This document shows, one piece after another, positions 8,107 through 15,703 of a stretch of 20,927 nucleotides of DNA. The notes under the pieces were generated by a model, which searched no databases, had not been told where the DNA came from, and worked only from the letters and a program-made list of their open reading frames with translations. This stretch comes from CAYUIS01 sp964444825. GTDB taxonomy: Bacteria > Chloroflexota > Anaerolineae > B4-G1. The stretch covers positions 1 through 20,927 of the forward strand of contig CAYUIS010000089.1 in NCBI GenBank assembly GCA_964444825.1, written 5' to 3'. Numbering within the stretch: position 1 is the first letter of the stretch; each line of letters begins with the position of its first letter. A program made the position numbers and the translations under genes.

Positions 8107-8561
8107 GCGATTTCCAGCCCCGCATTGTCGTTTTCGCCTGTAACTGGTGCTCCTACGCCGGGGCCGACCTGGCGGGCGTCAGCCGCATGCAGTACCCCCC
8201 CACGACGCGCGTCATCCGCGTGATGTGCTCCGGCCGCGTCACGCCCGGCTTTATTCTGGAGGCGTTTCGCCTGGGGGCCGATGGCGTGCTTGTCACCGGT
8301 TGCCACCCGGGCGATTGTCACTATATCTCTGGCAATCAGAACGCCGTCGTGACCGTTGAAAGGACGGCGTCGTTACTGGGCCTGTTGGGCATCGAGGCGG
8401 GGAGGCTGCGCCTGGAGTGGATCTCGGCCGCCGAGGGGGCCCGGTTCGCGCGTATCATGACCGAGTTCACCGATCAGATCCGATCCCTGGGACCCAGTCC
8501 GCTGGGCAATTCACGTCACGGCCAGGTTCCCGTTTCAGAGCTGACCGCGGAGGGCTTTTAG
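8103..8561 (+). CDS. mvhD: MvhD-like [2Fe-2S] electron-transfer subunit
   Basis: 152 residues from TTG 8103, which overlaps the stop of the preceding hdrA (TTGA) and has GGAGGG at 8091-8096. An upstream in-frame extension to 7959 exists but would lie wholly within the ferredoxin domain of the HdrA gene. The family pattern is clear: FACNWCSYAGAD (C13, C16), RVMCSGRV (C42), GCHPGDCHY (C67, C72). MvhD carries a [2Fe-2S] centre and relays electrons from hydrogenase, formate dehydrogenase or another donor to HdrA. In some methanogen homologues such Cys positions hold selenocysteine; here all five are Cys codons. No hydrogenase gene is adjacent. Confidence 0.92.
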   Translation: MSDFQPRIVVFACNWCSYAGADLAGVSRMQYPPTTRVIRVMCSGRVTPGFILEAFRLGADGVLVTGCHPGDCHYISGNQNAVVTVERTASLLGLLGIEAGRLRLEWISAAEGARFARIMTEFTDQIRSLGPSPLGNSRHGQVPVSELTAEGF

Positions 8562-8571
8562 GATTCAGCTT

Positions 8572-9729
8572 ATGAGCTTCGAGGCCATTCTGCGCCAGAC
8601 CAGGAGCATCTATTGCCTGGACTGCGGCAAGTGCACCGGCAGTTGCCCCGTGTCCCGGGTGGATGTCACCTACTCACCCCGCGCCACCATCGAGCGAGTG
8701 CTGGCTGGTCACCCGGAGGATCTGATCAATGACCGGCATCTGTGGTCGTGCCTCACCTGTGGTCTGTGCACCTCGTGCTGTCCTTCCAACGTGGACTATC
8801 CCGCTTTTGTCATCGCCGCTCGCATCGAGGCCCGCAGGACCGACGTCGAGGGCACCTACGCCCACAATGCCATCATGCAGCAACTGATGGCCATTATGGC
8901 CCAACCGGTCAAACAGAATCGCACCGCCTGGGTGACGGACGACATGCAGACGGCGGCTCGGGGGGACGATTTCTACTTTGTGGGTTGCCTGCCTTACTTT
9001 GACGTCATCTTTGCCGACCTGGGTGTCGTCTCCACCGATTCAGCCCGCGACGCGGTGCGCCTGATGAACCGGATCGGCATCGTGCCGGTGGTCAGCGACG
9101 ACGAGCGCTGTTGCGGCGCCGACCTGTTGCTCAACGGGGATGAGGACGGTTTCCGCCGGCTGGCCGAGATCAACGTGCGCGTCATCGCGGACAGTGGGGC
9201 CAAGCGGGTGATATTTGTCTGTCCGGAGGGATTTAATGCCTTTCGCCGCGACTACCCGCGTTACGTCGGGCCATTGCCTTTCGAGGTCGTTCACCTTACC
9301 CAGTTGCTGGCCGAGAACCTGAACGAGCTGGGAGGGAGCGGGCAGGATGCCCGCGATCCGGGCCGGGTGGCCGAGACCGTCACCTATCAGGATCCGTGTC
9401 GCCTGGGCCGCTATCAGGGTATCTACGACCAGCCGCGGGAGCTGATCCGGGCTGTTCCCGGCATCGAGTTGGCAGAGATGCGCAAGAGCGGGCCGAACGC
9501 TCTGTGTTGTGGGTCGGCCGGGTGGGTCAACTGCGGCCAATGTGCCAAGGGGATGCAGATCACGCGGCTGCGCCAGGCTCAAGCCACCGGCGCGGCGCGC
9601 TTGATCACGGCCTGTCCCAAGTGTCTTATTCACTTGAGCTGCGCCCTGAAGGATGTGGGGGATGAGATCACTCTGACACTGGAAGATCTGACGGGGCTTT
9701 TGGCGCAGGCGATGGACGGTAGCGGTTAG
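8572..9729 (+). CDS. HdrD-like protein (HdrC ferredoxin fused to two CCG domains)
   Basis: 385 residues. The N-terminus holds two [4Fe-4S] motifs, C15-C18-C21-C25 and C60-C63-C66-C70, as in HdrC. The remainder carries two CCG (DUF3483-type cysteine-rich) domains: GCLPYFDV with CCGAD at 180-182 and VCPEGFN; then DPCRLGRY with CCGSAG at 312-314 and ACPKCLIHL. The fusion equals HdrC+HdrB, as in HdrD and in GlpC-like proteins. In true heterodisulfide reductases the CCG domains hold the noncubane clusters that cleave the disulfide. No membrane segment is visible, so a soluble complex with the upstream HdrA/MvhD proteins is inferred. The start at 8572 follows the mvhD stop by 10 nt, with AGGA just upstream. 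The true substrate is unknown. Confidence 0.85.
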   Translation: MSFEAILRQTRSIYCLDCGKCTGSCPVSRVDVTYSPRATIERVLAGHPEDLINDRHLWSCLTCGLCTSCCPSNVDYPAFVIAARIEARRTDVEGTYAHNAIMQQLMAIMAQPVKQNRTAWVTDDMQTAARGDDFYFVGCLPYFDVIFADLGVVSTDSARDAVRLMNRIGIVPVVSDDERCCGADLLLNGDEDGFRRLAEINVRVIADSGAKRVIFVCPEGFNAFRRDYPRYVGPLPFEVVHLTQLLAENLNELGGSGQDARDPGRVAETVTYQDPCRLGRYQGIYDQPRELIRAVPGIELAEMRKSGPNALCCGSAGWVNCGQCAKGMQITRLRQAQATGAARLITACPKCLIHLSCALKDVGDEITLTLEDLTGLLAQAMDGSG

Positions 9730-9743
9730 ATTAGCGGAATCGC

Positions 9744-9761
9744 CATCGAATGAATTCGATG
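9744..9761. promoter_or_regulatory. 18-bp palindrome, candidate operator
   Basis: CATCGAAT and ATTCGATG are exact reverse complements separated by GA, 15 bp after the stop of the HdrD-like gene. The two-base centre makes a long RNA stem unlikely, so a dimeric-repressor site is the better guess. No regulator gene is nearby and no matching second copy was found in the window by eye. Confidence 0.35.
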
Positions 9762-9803
9762 ACAGGGATGAAGAACCTGTTAAGACAGTTAGGTCGCGCG
9801 TTT

Positions 9804-9822
9804 AACCCGCCTTCAGCGGGTT
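9804..9822 (+). terminator. Possible weak terminator hairpin after the first Hdr set
   Basis: AACCCGC (9804-9810), loop CTTCA, GCGGGTT (9816-9822): a perfect 7-bp stem followed by TGGGG and not by a T-run. It would end the kor-hdr transcript before the ROK gene only if transcript release does not need a U-tract. The absence of a U-tract makes partial read-through, or a dispersed palindromic repeat, equally plausible. Confidence 0.35.
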
Positions 9823-9834
9823 TGGGGTGATAGA

Positions 9835-9852
9835 CTGCAAATTCATTTGCAG
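9835..9852 (+). promoter_or_regulatory. Inverted repeat abutting the ROK-kinase ribosome site
   Basis: CTGCAAA (9835-9841) and TTTGCAG (9846-9852) flank TTCA. The last G of the repeat is the first G of the GGGGG ribosome-binding stretch (9852-9856) of the gene starting at 9861. It may act as an operator in DNA or as a hairpin modulating translation initiation. Confidence 0.4.
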
Positions 9853-9860
9853 GGGGAATT

Positions 9861-10763
9861 ATGAAGCTCTATGGCGGGATCGAGAGTGGTGGCACAAAGT
9901 GGGTGTGCGCCGTAGGCACCGGGCCTGACGACCTGCGGGACGAGACCCGTTTTCCGACCACGACGCCGGCCGAGACGCTCGAACGGGCGATCCAGTTCTT
10001 TGCTCCGTATCGGGAGGCCGGCCAGCTTGCCTCCATCGGCCTCTCTTCCTTCGGGCCGGTCGACCTGCACCCGGCGTCGCCTACCTTTGGCACTATCACC
10101 AGCACGCCCAAACCGGGCTGGGCGCACACCGACGTCGTCGGTCCGATCCGGCAGGCGCTGGATGTGCGAGTAGGCTTTGACACCGATACGAATGGAGCGG
10201 CGTTGGCCGAGTATCGCTGGGGGGCCGCCCAGGGGTTGGATACCTTTCTCTATCTGACCATCGGTACGGGGATAGGTGGAGGTGGGCTGGTCAACGGAGA
10301 GCTGATCCACGGCCTGGTGCATCCAGAGATGGGCCACATCCGTATCCCTCACGATTGGGAGCGGGATCCATATCCCGGCTTTTGCCCTTTCCACTGCGAC
10401 TGTCTGGAGGGTCTGGCCGCCGGGCCGGCCATCGAGGGTCGCTGGGGACAGCGGGCCGAGACGCTGCCGGCCGATCATCCAGCCTGGCCGTTGGAAGCCG
10501 AGTACCTGGCTTTGAGCCTGGTGACCTTTATCTGCACCCTGTCACCTCAGCGGATCATTATGGGGGGCGGCGTGATGGAGCAGCCCCAGTTGTTCCCCCT
10601 CATCCGCCAGCGGGTTCAGGGGCTGCTCAACGAGTACGTAAAAGCGCCCAGGATTCTTGAACAGATCGATGACTATATCGTGCCACCGGGGCTGGGCAGC
10701 CGGTCCGGCGTGCTGGGGGGCATCGCGCTGGCCCAGTTGGCCGCGCAGGAAAACAACGGGTGA
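9861..10763 (+). CDS. ROK-family sugar kinase, fructokinase-like
   Basis: 300 residues. ATP-binding motif ESGGTKWVCAVG (8-19), FDTDTNGAALAE for the ROK active-site region, TIGTGIGGG phosphate loop, HPEMGHIRIPHD and then FCPFHCDCLEG. These His/Cys residues form the zinc site of the fructokinase branch of the ROK family (B. subtilis YdhR/GmuE type). Predicted to phosphorylate fructose or a related hexose at the expense of ATP. The start has GGGGG five bases upstream of ATG. It ends 3 bp before the hdrC start, so it is transcribed with the second Hdr set, although its metabolic link to redox genes is not evident. A distinct leader with three inverted repeats precedes it. Confidence 0.88.
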   Translation: MKLYGGIESGGTKWVCAVGTGPDDLRDETRFPTTTPAETLERAIQFFAPYREAGQLASIGLSSFGPVDLHPASPTFGTITSTPKPGWAHTDVVGPIRQALDVRVGFDTDTNGAALAEYRWGAAQGLDTFLYLTIGTGIGGGGLVNGELIHGLVHPEMGHIRIPHDWERDPYPGFCPFHCDCLEGLAAGPAIEGRWGQRAETLPADHPAWPLEAEYLALSLVTFICTLSPQRIIMGGGVMEQPQLFPLIRQRVQGLLNEYVKAPRILEQIDDYIVPPGLGSRSGVLGGIALAQLAAQENNG

Positions 10764-10766
10764 GTT

Positions 10767-11306
10767 GTGAGCGACGAGAACAAGGCCGATATTGATATAA
10801 TAGACGTCAGTACGTTCGATACCCACTTTCGGGATGAGGTCGCCGATGAGCCGGGAGGGGAGCACATCCGGCGCTGCTTCTCGTGTAGCACCTGTACCGC
10901 TGGCTGTCCGGTAGCCGGAGTCACCGACAAGTACAACCCGCGGCGCATCATCCATATGGCCCTGCTGGGGATGCGCGAGCAGGTGCTGACTAGCGACTTT
11001 GTGTGGCTCTGCTCGGTGTGCTATACCTGTTATGAACGCTGCCCCCAGGATGTGCGCATACCAGAGCTGATGAACGCCGTGCGCAACATCGCCGTGCGGG
11101 AGGGTTACATTCCCCAGACGTTCAGGCTGCAGTTGAAGAAACTGCAGCTCCACGGGCGGCTGTACGAGATTGAGGATTACGAGAACGAGCGCCGGGCCGA
11201 ATATGGCCTGCCTCCCATCCAGCGGGAAGCGGAGGCGGACGAGGTGAACCAGATCCTGCGGCGGGACCAGAAGGACACGCCGGAGCGCAAGGACACAGGG
11301 GAGTAG
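10767..11306 (+). CDS. hdrC: HdrC, heterodisulfide reductase-like iron-sulfur subunit
   Basis: 179 residues from GTG 10767. Two [4Fe-4S] motifs: C37-C40-C43-C47-P and C82-C85-C88-C92-P, with the HdrC-typical NPRRIIHMALLGM between them and DVRIPELMNAVRNIA after the second. The C-terminal 50 residues are charged and probably helical. HdrC wires HdrA to the catalytic HdrB. The ribosome site is weak (GGTGAG), consistent with coupling to the ROK gene that ends 3 bp earlier. The next gene is hdrB, 30 bp downstream. Confidence 0.92.
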   Translation: MSDENKADIDIIDVSTFDTHFRDEVADEPGGEHIRRCFSCSTCTAGCPVAGVTDKYNPRRIIHMALLGMREQVLTSDFVWLCSVCYTCYERCPQDVRIPELMNAVRNIAVREGYIPQTFRLQLKKLQLHGRLYEIEDYENERRAEYGLPPIQREAEADEVNQILRRDQKDTPERKDTGE

Positions 11307-11336
11307 GACACCTGTGGTGGATACGAGGGGAACCCC

Positions 11337-12269
11337 GTGACAGACCGTTCTGAAACCCGAACTCAGAGTTCAGAGCCTCGTTATGCACTGTATCTGGGCT
11401 GCACGGTGCCGGTGCGGGGGATGAACTATGAGATGGCCGCCCGGTGTGTCGCCGAGCGACTGGGCGTCACGCTGGTGGACGTGGACGGGTTCTCCTGCTG
11501 CGGCTTCCCCGCCAAGCCCTTGGATTGGCGGGGGGGATTGCTGATGGCGGCCCGCAACCTGGCCCTGGCTGAAGCCCAGGGACTGGATGTGCTGGCCCTG
11601 TGCAGCGCCTGCACCGGCACGCTCACCGAGGCCAGCCATCGGCTCAAGGCGGACGCCGAGCTCCGCGCCTGGGTTAACGAGCAACTCGCCGGCGTGGGTC
11701 ACACCTACAATGGCACGGTCCGGGTACGTCATTTTGCCCGGATGCTCTACGAGGAAGTGGGTGTTGATGTCTTGCGCGAGGCGATCGTGGTCGATGCCGA
11801 GGGTCGCCCCCTGCTCAGCGGTTATGGATTTGCCCCCCACTACGGCTGTCACTATCTCAAGCCCTCGTTTCTGTACGACGGCTTTGACGACCCGGAGAAT
11901 CCGTGCAGCCTGGATCGGCTCATTGAGGCCACCGGCGCGCGGGTGGTGCGCTACGAGGACGAGGGCCAGTGCTGCGGCGGCGGCATCCTTGGCTTTGACG
12001 AGGAGACGGCCCTGCTGGTGACCAAACAAAAGCTCGATCACGTCACGGCGGCCGGAGCAGATGGCCTGGTCCTGATCTGCCCGTTCTGCGCCGTGATGTA
12101 CGAGGCCAACCAGCGTCGCGTGGAGAGCCTCTATGAGGCGAAATACCAGCTCCCTGTCCTCTACTATCCCCAACTCCTCGGTCTCGCGATGGGTTTCTCG
12201 CTGGAAGAGATGGGGATCAAGCTGAACCGGGTCAAGCCCCGCAAGCTGATCGAGGCGCTGCAGAGATGA
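11337..12269 (+). CDS. hdrB: HdrB, heterodisulfide reductase-like catalytic subunit with two CCG domains
   Basis: 310 residues from GTG 11337, with GAGGGG upstream. First CCG domain: LGCTVPVRGMNYE (C22), FSCCGF (C54-C55), CSACTG (C89, C92). Second: YGCHYLKPS (C171), QCCGGG (C212-C213), CPFCAVMYEANQ (C248, C251). This complete double set of five cysteines is what holds the two noncubane [4Fe-4S] clusters in methanogen HdrB, which reduce CoM-S-S-CoB. A bacterium lacking those cofactors must use another substrate, so the disulfide-reducing activity is family knowledge, not demonstrated here. Stop overlaps the following HAD gene by 4 bp (ATGA). Confidence 0.92.
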   Translation: MTDRSETRTQSSEPRYALYLGCTVPVRGMNYEMAARCVAERLGVTLVDVDGFSCCGFPAKPLDWRGGLLMAARNLALAEAQGLDVLALCSACTGTLTEASHRLKADAELRAWVNEQLAGVGHTYNGTVRVRHFARMLYEEVGVDVLREAIVVDAEGRPLLSGYGFAPHYGCHYLKPSFLYDGFDDPENPCSLDRLIEATGARVVRYEDEGQCCGGGILGFDEETALLVTKQKLDHVTAAGADGLVLICPFCAVMYEANQRRVESLYEAKYQLPVLYYPQLLGLAMGFSLEEMGIKLNRVKPRKLIEALQR

Positions 12270-12982
12270 TAGAGGCAAAGGTTGGGGAGAACCCTAGCTT
12301 GTTGGCCTATGAAGACGTCCGGGCCGTGCTGTTCGATTTCGACGGCACCCTGGTACACTTGAACATCGACTTTTCCCAGATGCGGGCGGGCGTGGAGGCT
12401 ATTCTGCCGCAGTATGGCCTCTACGTAGGCGCCTCGGCATCCCGCTACACGCTAGAGCTAATCGAGGAGTGCGTCAAGACCCTCACCGTGCGGGATGGAG
12501 AAGAAATCGCCGCAGCGTTCCAGCGGGATGCCGAGGCCGCCATTGTCGCCGTCGAGATCGGTGCTGCCAACGAGGCCGACATACACCAAGGAGTACCCGA
12601 GTTGCTGCGGTGGCTGCGGGAGGAGGGCGTTCGCGTCGGTATCGTGACCCGCAACTGCCGGGCCGCGGTGGACCGCATCCTGGACAGGAACACGCTGGTG
12701 TACGACGTGTTGTTGACCCGCGACGACGTCGAGCTGGTCAAACCCGACCCGGAGCACTTGCTGGCCGCGCTCCGGGCGCTGGAGGTTGAGCCACACCACG
12801 CCCTGATGGTGGGCGATCATCCGATGGACGTGCGTGCGGGTCGCCTGGCGGGGACCAGGACGGTGGCTGTGCTGACCGGCTACAGCCCGGCCGAGCGATT
12901 CGTGCCTGAGGGCCCGGACCTGATCCTGAACCAGGTTGGGGACCTGAAGCCACATCTGGCAGCGGGGGGAAGTGGGACGTGA
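12266..12982 (+). CDS. HAD-superfamily phosphatase (phosphoglycolate-phosphatase-like)
   Basis: 238 residues. HAD motif I is FDFDGTLV (D24 nucleophile, D26 acid/base), motif II IVTRNC, motif III lysine in VKPDP, motif IV VGDHPMDVRAG. A helical cap sits between motifs I and II. Such enzymes dephosphorylate small metabolites such as phosphoglycolate; exact substrate unknown. The start overlaps the hdrB stop by 4 bp, so it is a genuine operon member, possibly a housekeeping metabolite-repair partner. Followed by a 66-bp gap holding a hairpin. Confidence 0.85.
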   Translation: MIEAKVGENPSLLAYEDVRAVLFDFDGTLVHLNIDFSQMRAGVEAILPQYGLYVGASASRYTLELIEECVKTLTVRDGEEIAAAFQRDAEAAIVAVEIGAANEADIHQGVPELLRWLREEGVRVGIVTRNCRAAVDRILDRNTLVYDVLLTRDDVELVKPDPEHLLAALRALEVEPHHALMVGDHPMDVRAGRLAGTRTVAVLTGYSPAERFVPEGPDLILNQVGDLKPHLAAGGSGT

Positions 12983-13004
12983 ATTCTGAATTGTCGTGCG
13001 TCGA

Positions 13005-13026
13005 GCATAATCGTCACCGATTATGC
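13005..13026 (+). promoter_or_regulatory. 9-bp perfect hairpin in the leader of the selenoprotein hdrA
   Basis: GCATAATCG (13005-13013), loop TCAC, CGATTATGC (13018-13026) pair perfectly. It ends 9 nt before AGGAGGT (13036-13042), the strong ribosome site of the TTG start at 13049. No T-run follows. It could be an operator, a processing or stability structure, or an attenuator; no sigma-70 promoter with proper spacing was visible around it. Confidence 0.45.
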
Positions 13027-13048
13027 ATATTGGTGAGGAGGTGGCAAC

Positions 13049-15640
13049 TTGCCCCCAGATGATGTGCGCATCGGCGTATTCGTCTGTGACTGCGGCCTGA
13101 ACATCGCCGGCAGTCTGGACACCGAGGCCGTGCGAGCGTACGCCGAGACCCTGCCCGACGTGGTGGCAGCGATCGGCAACCGTTACACCTGTGCCGATCC
13201 CGGCCAGCAGGAGATCAAAAAAGCGATCGTGGAGCACGATCTCAACCGGGTGGTGGTGGCGTCCTGTTCTCCCCGGCTTCACGAGCCCACCTTCCGTTTC
13301 TGCGTCAGCGAGGCAGGGCTCAACCCCTATCTGTTCGAGATGGCCAACATCCGCGAGCATTGCTCCTGGGTTCACCTTCAGGACCGGGAGGCGGCTACCG
13401 AGAAGGCCAAGGACATCGTTCGGGCTGCCGTCGCCCGCGCCCGCTGGTTGCACGCCCAGGTCGAGGAAAAGCTGCCCGTCACCGATGCCGCCCTGGTCAT
13501 CGGCGGGGGTGTCGCCGGTATCCAGGCCGCCCTCGACCTGGCCGACGCCGGCCACCAGGTCTACCTGGTGGAAAAGGAGGCCTCGATCGGCGGGATTATG
13601 GCCCGTCTGGACAAGACCTATCCCACCATGGACTGTAGCATATGAATTCTCGGCCCCAAGATGATGGATGTCGGTCGACATCCCAACATCAAGCTGATGG
13701 CTTACAGCGAGGTCGAAGAGATCTCGGGTTACGTCGGCAACTTTAAGGTGTGGGTGCGCCGAAAGAGCCGCTACGTGGACGAGAGCGAGTGCACCGCCTG
13801 CGGGGATTGCGCCGCCGTGTGCCCCATCGTCAGCCCTGACGAGTTCCAGATCGGCTTTTCTACCCGGCGGGCCATCCACATTCCCTTTCCTCAAGCTGTC
13901 CCGTCCGCCTACATCGTCAACGTGGACGAGTGCTTGGGCAACAACCCCATCGCCTGTGGCAAGTGCATCGAAGCCTGCGACAAGGCCTGTATCGACTTTG
14001 ATATGCAGGACCAGATGGTAGAGATCGACGTGGGCGCCATCATCGTCGCCACCGGAATGGACGTCTATGACCCGACCCCTCTCAACGAGTATGGTTATAC
14101 CAGCTATCAGAACGTAATCACCAGCCTCGAGTTCGAGCGACTGATCTCGGCCGGCGGCCCGACGGAGGGGCACTTTGTGCGTCCCTCGGATCGCACCCGG
14201 CCGCGGCGGATTGGCTTTGTCCAGTGTGTCGGTTCCCGCACCGCGTACTCGGAAGCGAACCCCGAGGGCCACCGGGGCAACCCTTACTGCTCCAATATCT
14301 GCTGTATGAACACCGTCAAGGACAGTCTGCTGCTCAAGGACCACTACCCGGATACCGACATCTCGGTGTTCTATATGGACATCCGCGCCTTTGGCAAGGG
14401 CTTTGAGGACCTGTACATGCGCTCCAAGGCCGAGGGTGTGCGCTACGTCCGTGGCCTGCCGGGTGAGGTGGAGGAGGATCCCGAGAGCGGCAACCTGAGG
14501 GTCTTTGCGGAGAACACGACGACGGGAACCCTGGAGGCCCACGAATTCGACCTGTTGGTGCTTTCGGTGGGCGCCGTGCCGCGCAAAGAGACCGACCTGG
14601 TGCGCCAGTTGCTGACGCTCTCCCGCACGGGGGATGGTTTTCTGATGGAGGCCCATCCAAAGCTCCGCCCGGTCGACAGTCCCACCAAGGGGGTCTATAT
14701 CGCCGGTTGCGCCGAATCCCCCAAGGACGTCAAGGATTCGGTGACCCAGGCCAGCGCTGCGGCTGCCCGGGCCGCGATCCTGATCAACGCCCCCACCATC
14801 AAGGTCGAGGCCATTACGGCCGTCGTGGACGAGGATCTGTGCAAAAAGTGCGGTCGCTGTGCGGACGTGTGCCCCTTCTCGGCCATTGTGTGGGAGAAAA
14901 AGCAGGTGGCTCGCGTCATCAGTGCCGCCTGCGCCGGGTGCGGCACCTGCGCCGCCGAATGCCCCTTCGACGCGATCACGATGCGCCACTACACCGACCA
15001 GCAGGTCTATTCGATGATCGACGCCATTCTGGAGGAGGATCCCCTGACAAAGATCCTCAGCTTTGCCTGCAACTGGTGCTCCTACGCCGGCGCCGATACG
15101 GCCGGTACGTCCCGTCTGCAGTACCCACCCAACGCGCGCCTGATCCGCACCATGTGCTCGGGGCGCGTCAAGCCCGGTTTTTTGTGGTATTCCTTCCGCA
15201 AGGGCGCCCCCATCGTGCTTGTCTCCGGCTGCCACTATGCTGACTGCCATTACATCGACGCCAACCGCAACACCGTGCGCCGCGTGGACGCCCTCTGGGA
15301 AGGGCTGGAAAAGCACGGCGTCCGTCCCGAACGGCTGCAGCTCGACTGGTGCAGCGCCGCCGAGGGCCAAAAGTGGGCCAAGATCATGCGCGAGATCGAG
15401 GCGCTGCGGTCCAAGGTCACGGCCGAGGAGGTTGAGCAGACCAGGGATGCGCTGCAGGAGGTCAAGGTACCCCGAACCAGCGCGGTGTGGCGGCTGAAGG
15501 AGCCAGCCCCGGCCACGATGGTCTGCTACCGCTGCGGCAACGCGTGGGACGTGACCTTCGACCTGGCCACTGACGAGGAGCGTATGTGCCCGGCTTGCCG
15601 TTCCAACAGCGTGCGCGTCGTGCTGGACGGACGGGGGTAG
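13049..15640 (+). CDS. hdrA: Selenocysteine-containing HdrA-MvhD-zinc ribbon fusion
   Basis: Read as one 863-residue protein with TGA 13643-13645 decoded as Sec199. TTG start at 13049 with AGGAGGT 6 nt upstream. Order: N-terminal HdrA domain (FVCDCGLNIAG, to ~145); FAD fold (GGG 152-154); DCSIU (C196, U199) then ILGPKM; inserted ferredoxin (from C248 and C295); QCVGSR (C393) with YCSNICC (C414, C418, C419); C-terminal 2x[4Fe-4S] ferredoxin from C598; MvhD domain with CNWC at 674-677, MCSGRV and GCHYADCHY; zinc ribbon C826/C829 and C847/C850. Frame is identical on both sides of TGA and homology runs through it, so a split annotation (13049-13645 plus 13661-15640) would be wrong. Sec-HdrA is known in Methanococcales and some bacteria. 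It completes the HdrC-HdrB set as a canonical cytosolic electron-bifurcating type complex. Sec machinery genes are not in the window. Confidence 0.88.
13643..13683 (+). promoter_or_regulatory. UGA Sec codon and downstream SECIS-like hairpin
   Basis: TGA at 13643-13645 is followed by a perfect 7-bp stem, GGATGTC (13666-13672) and GACATCC (13677-13683), closed by GGTC. Bacterial SECIS elements sit inside the coding region just after UGA and need a G at the start of the apical loop; this loop starts GG and lies 27 nt from the UGA, within the range known for bacterial elements. The equivalent DNA in the two Cys-type short hdrA genes does not form this hairpin, which argues for selection here. Confidence 0.78.
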
Positions 15641-15663
15641 ATCGGTAAACTGACGGCCTTTTG

Positions 15664-15697
15664 GTGCCCGGTGCTTCCAGCAAGCACCGGGCACTTT
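15664..15697 (+). terminator. Strong terminator hairpin after the second Hdr set
   Basis: GTGCCCGGTGCTT (15664-15676), loop CCAGC, AAGCACCGGGCAC (15682-15694): a perfect 13-bp stem followed by TTT. It begins 24 bp after the stop of the selenoprotein gene and most likely ends the operon, though the T-tract is short. Confidence 0.75.
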
Positions 15698-15703
15698 GCC
15701 CTG

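Noticed and set aside
8103..8561. Selenocysteine in the free-standing MvhD
   Set aside because: All five motif cysteines are encoded by Cys codons and no in-frame TGA interrupts the gene.
11318..11337. GGGG/CCCC hairpin before the hdrB start
   Set aside because: The arms are separated by only two bases, so a stable stem would be very short; likely chance.
13643..13661. Reading the Sec-HdrA as two genes or as a pseudogene broken by a nonsense mutation
   Set aside because: The frame, homology and all later motifs are intact for 664 codons after the TGA, the stop replaces a conserved Cys exactly, and a SECIS-like hairpin follows. A start at ATG 13661 would remove the N-terminal domain and split the FAD fold.
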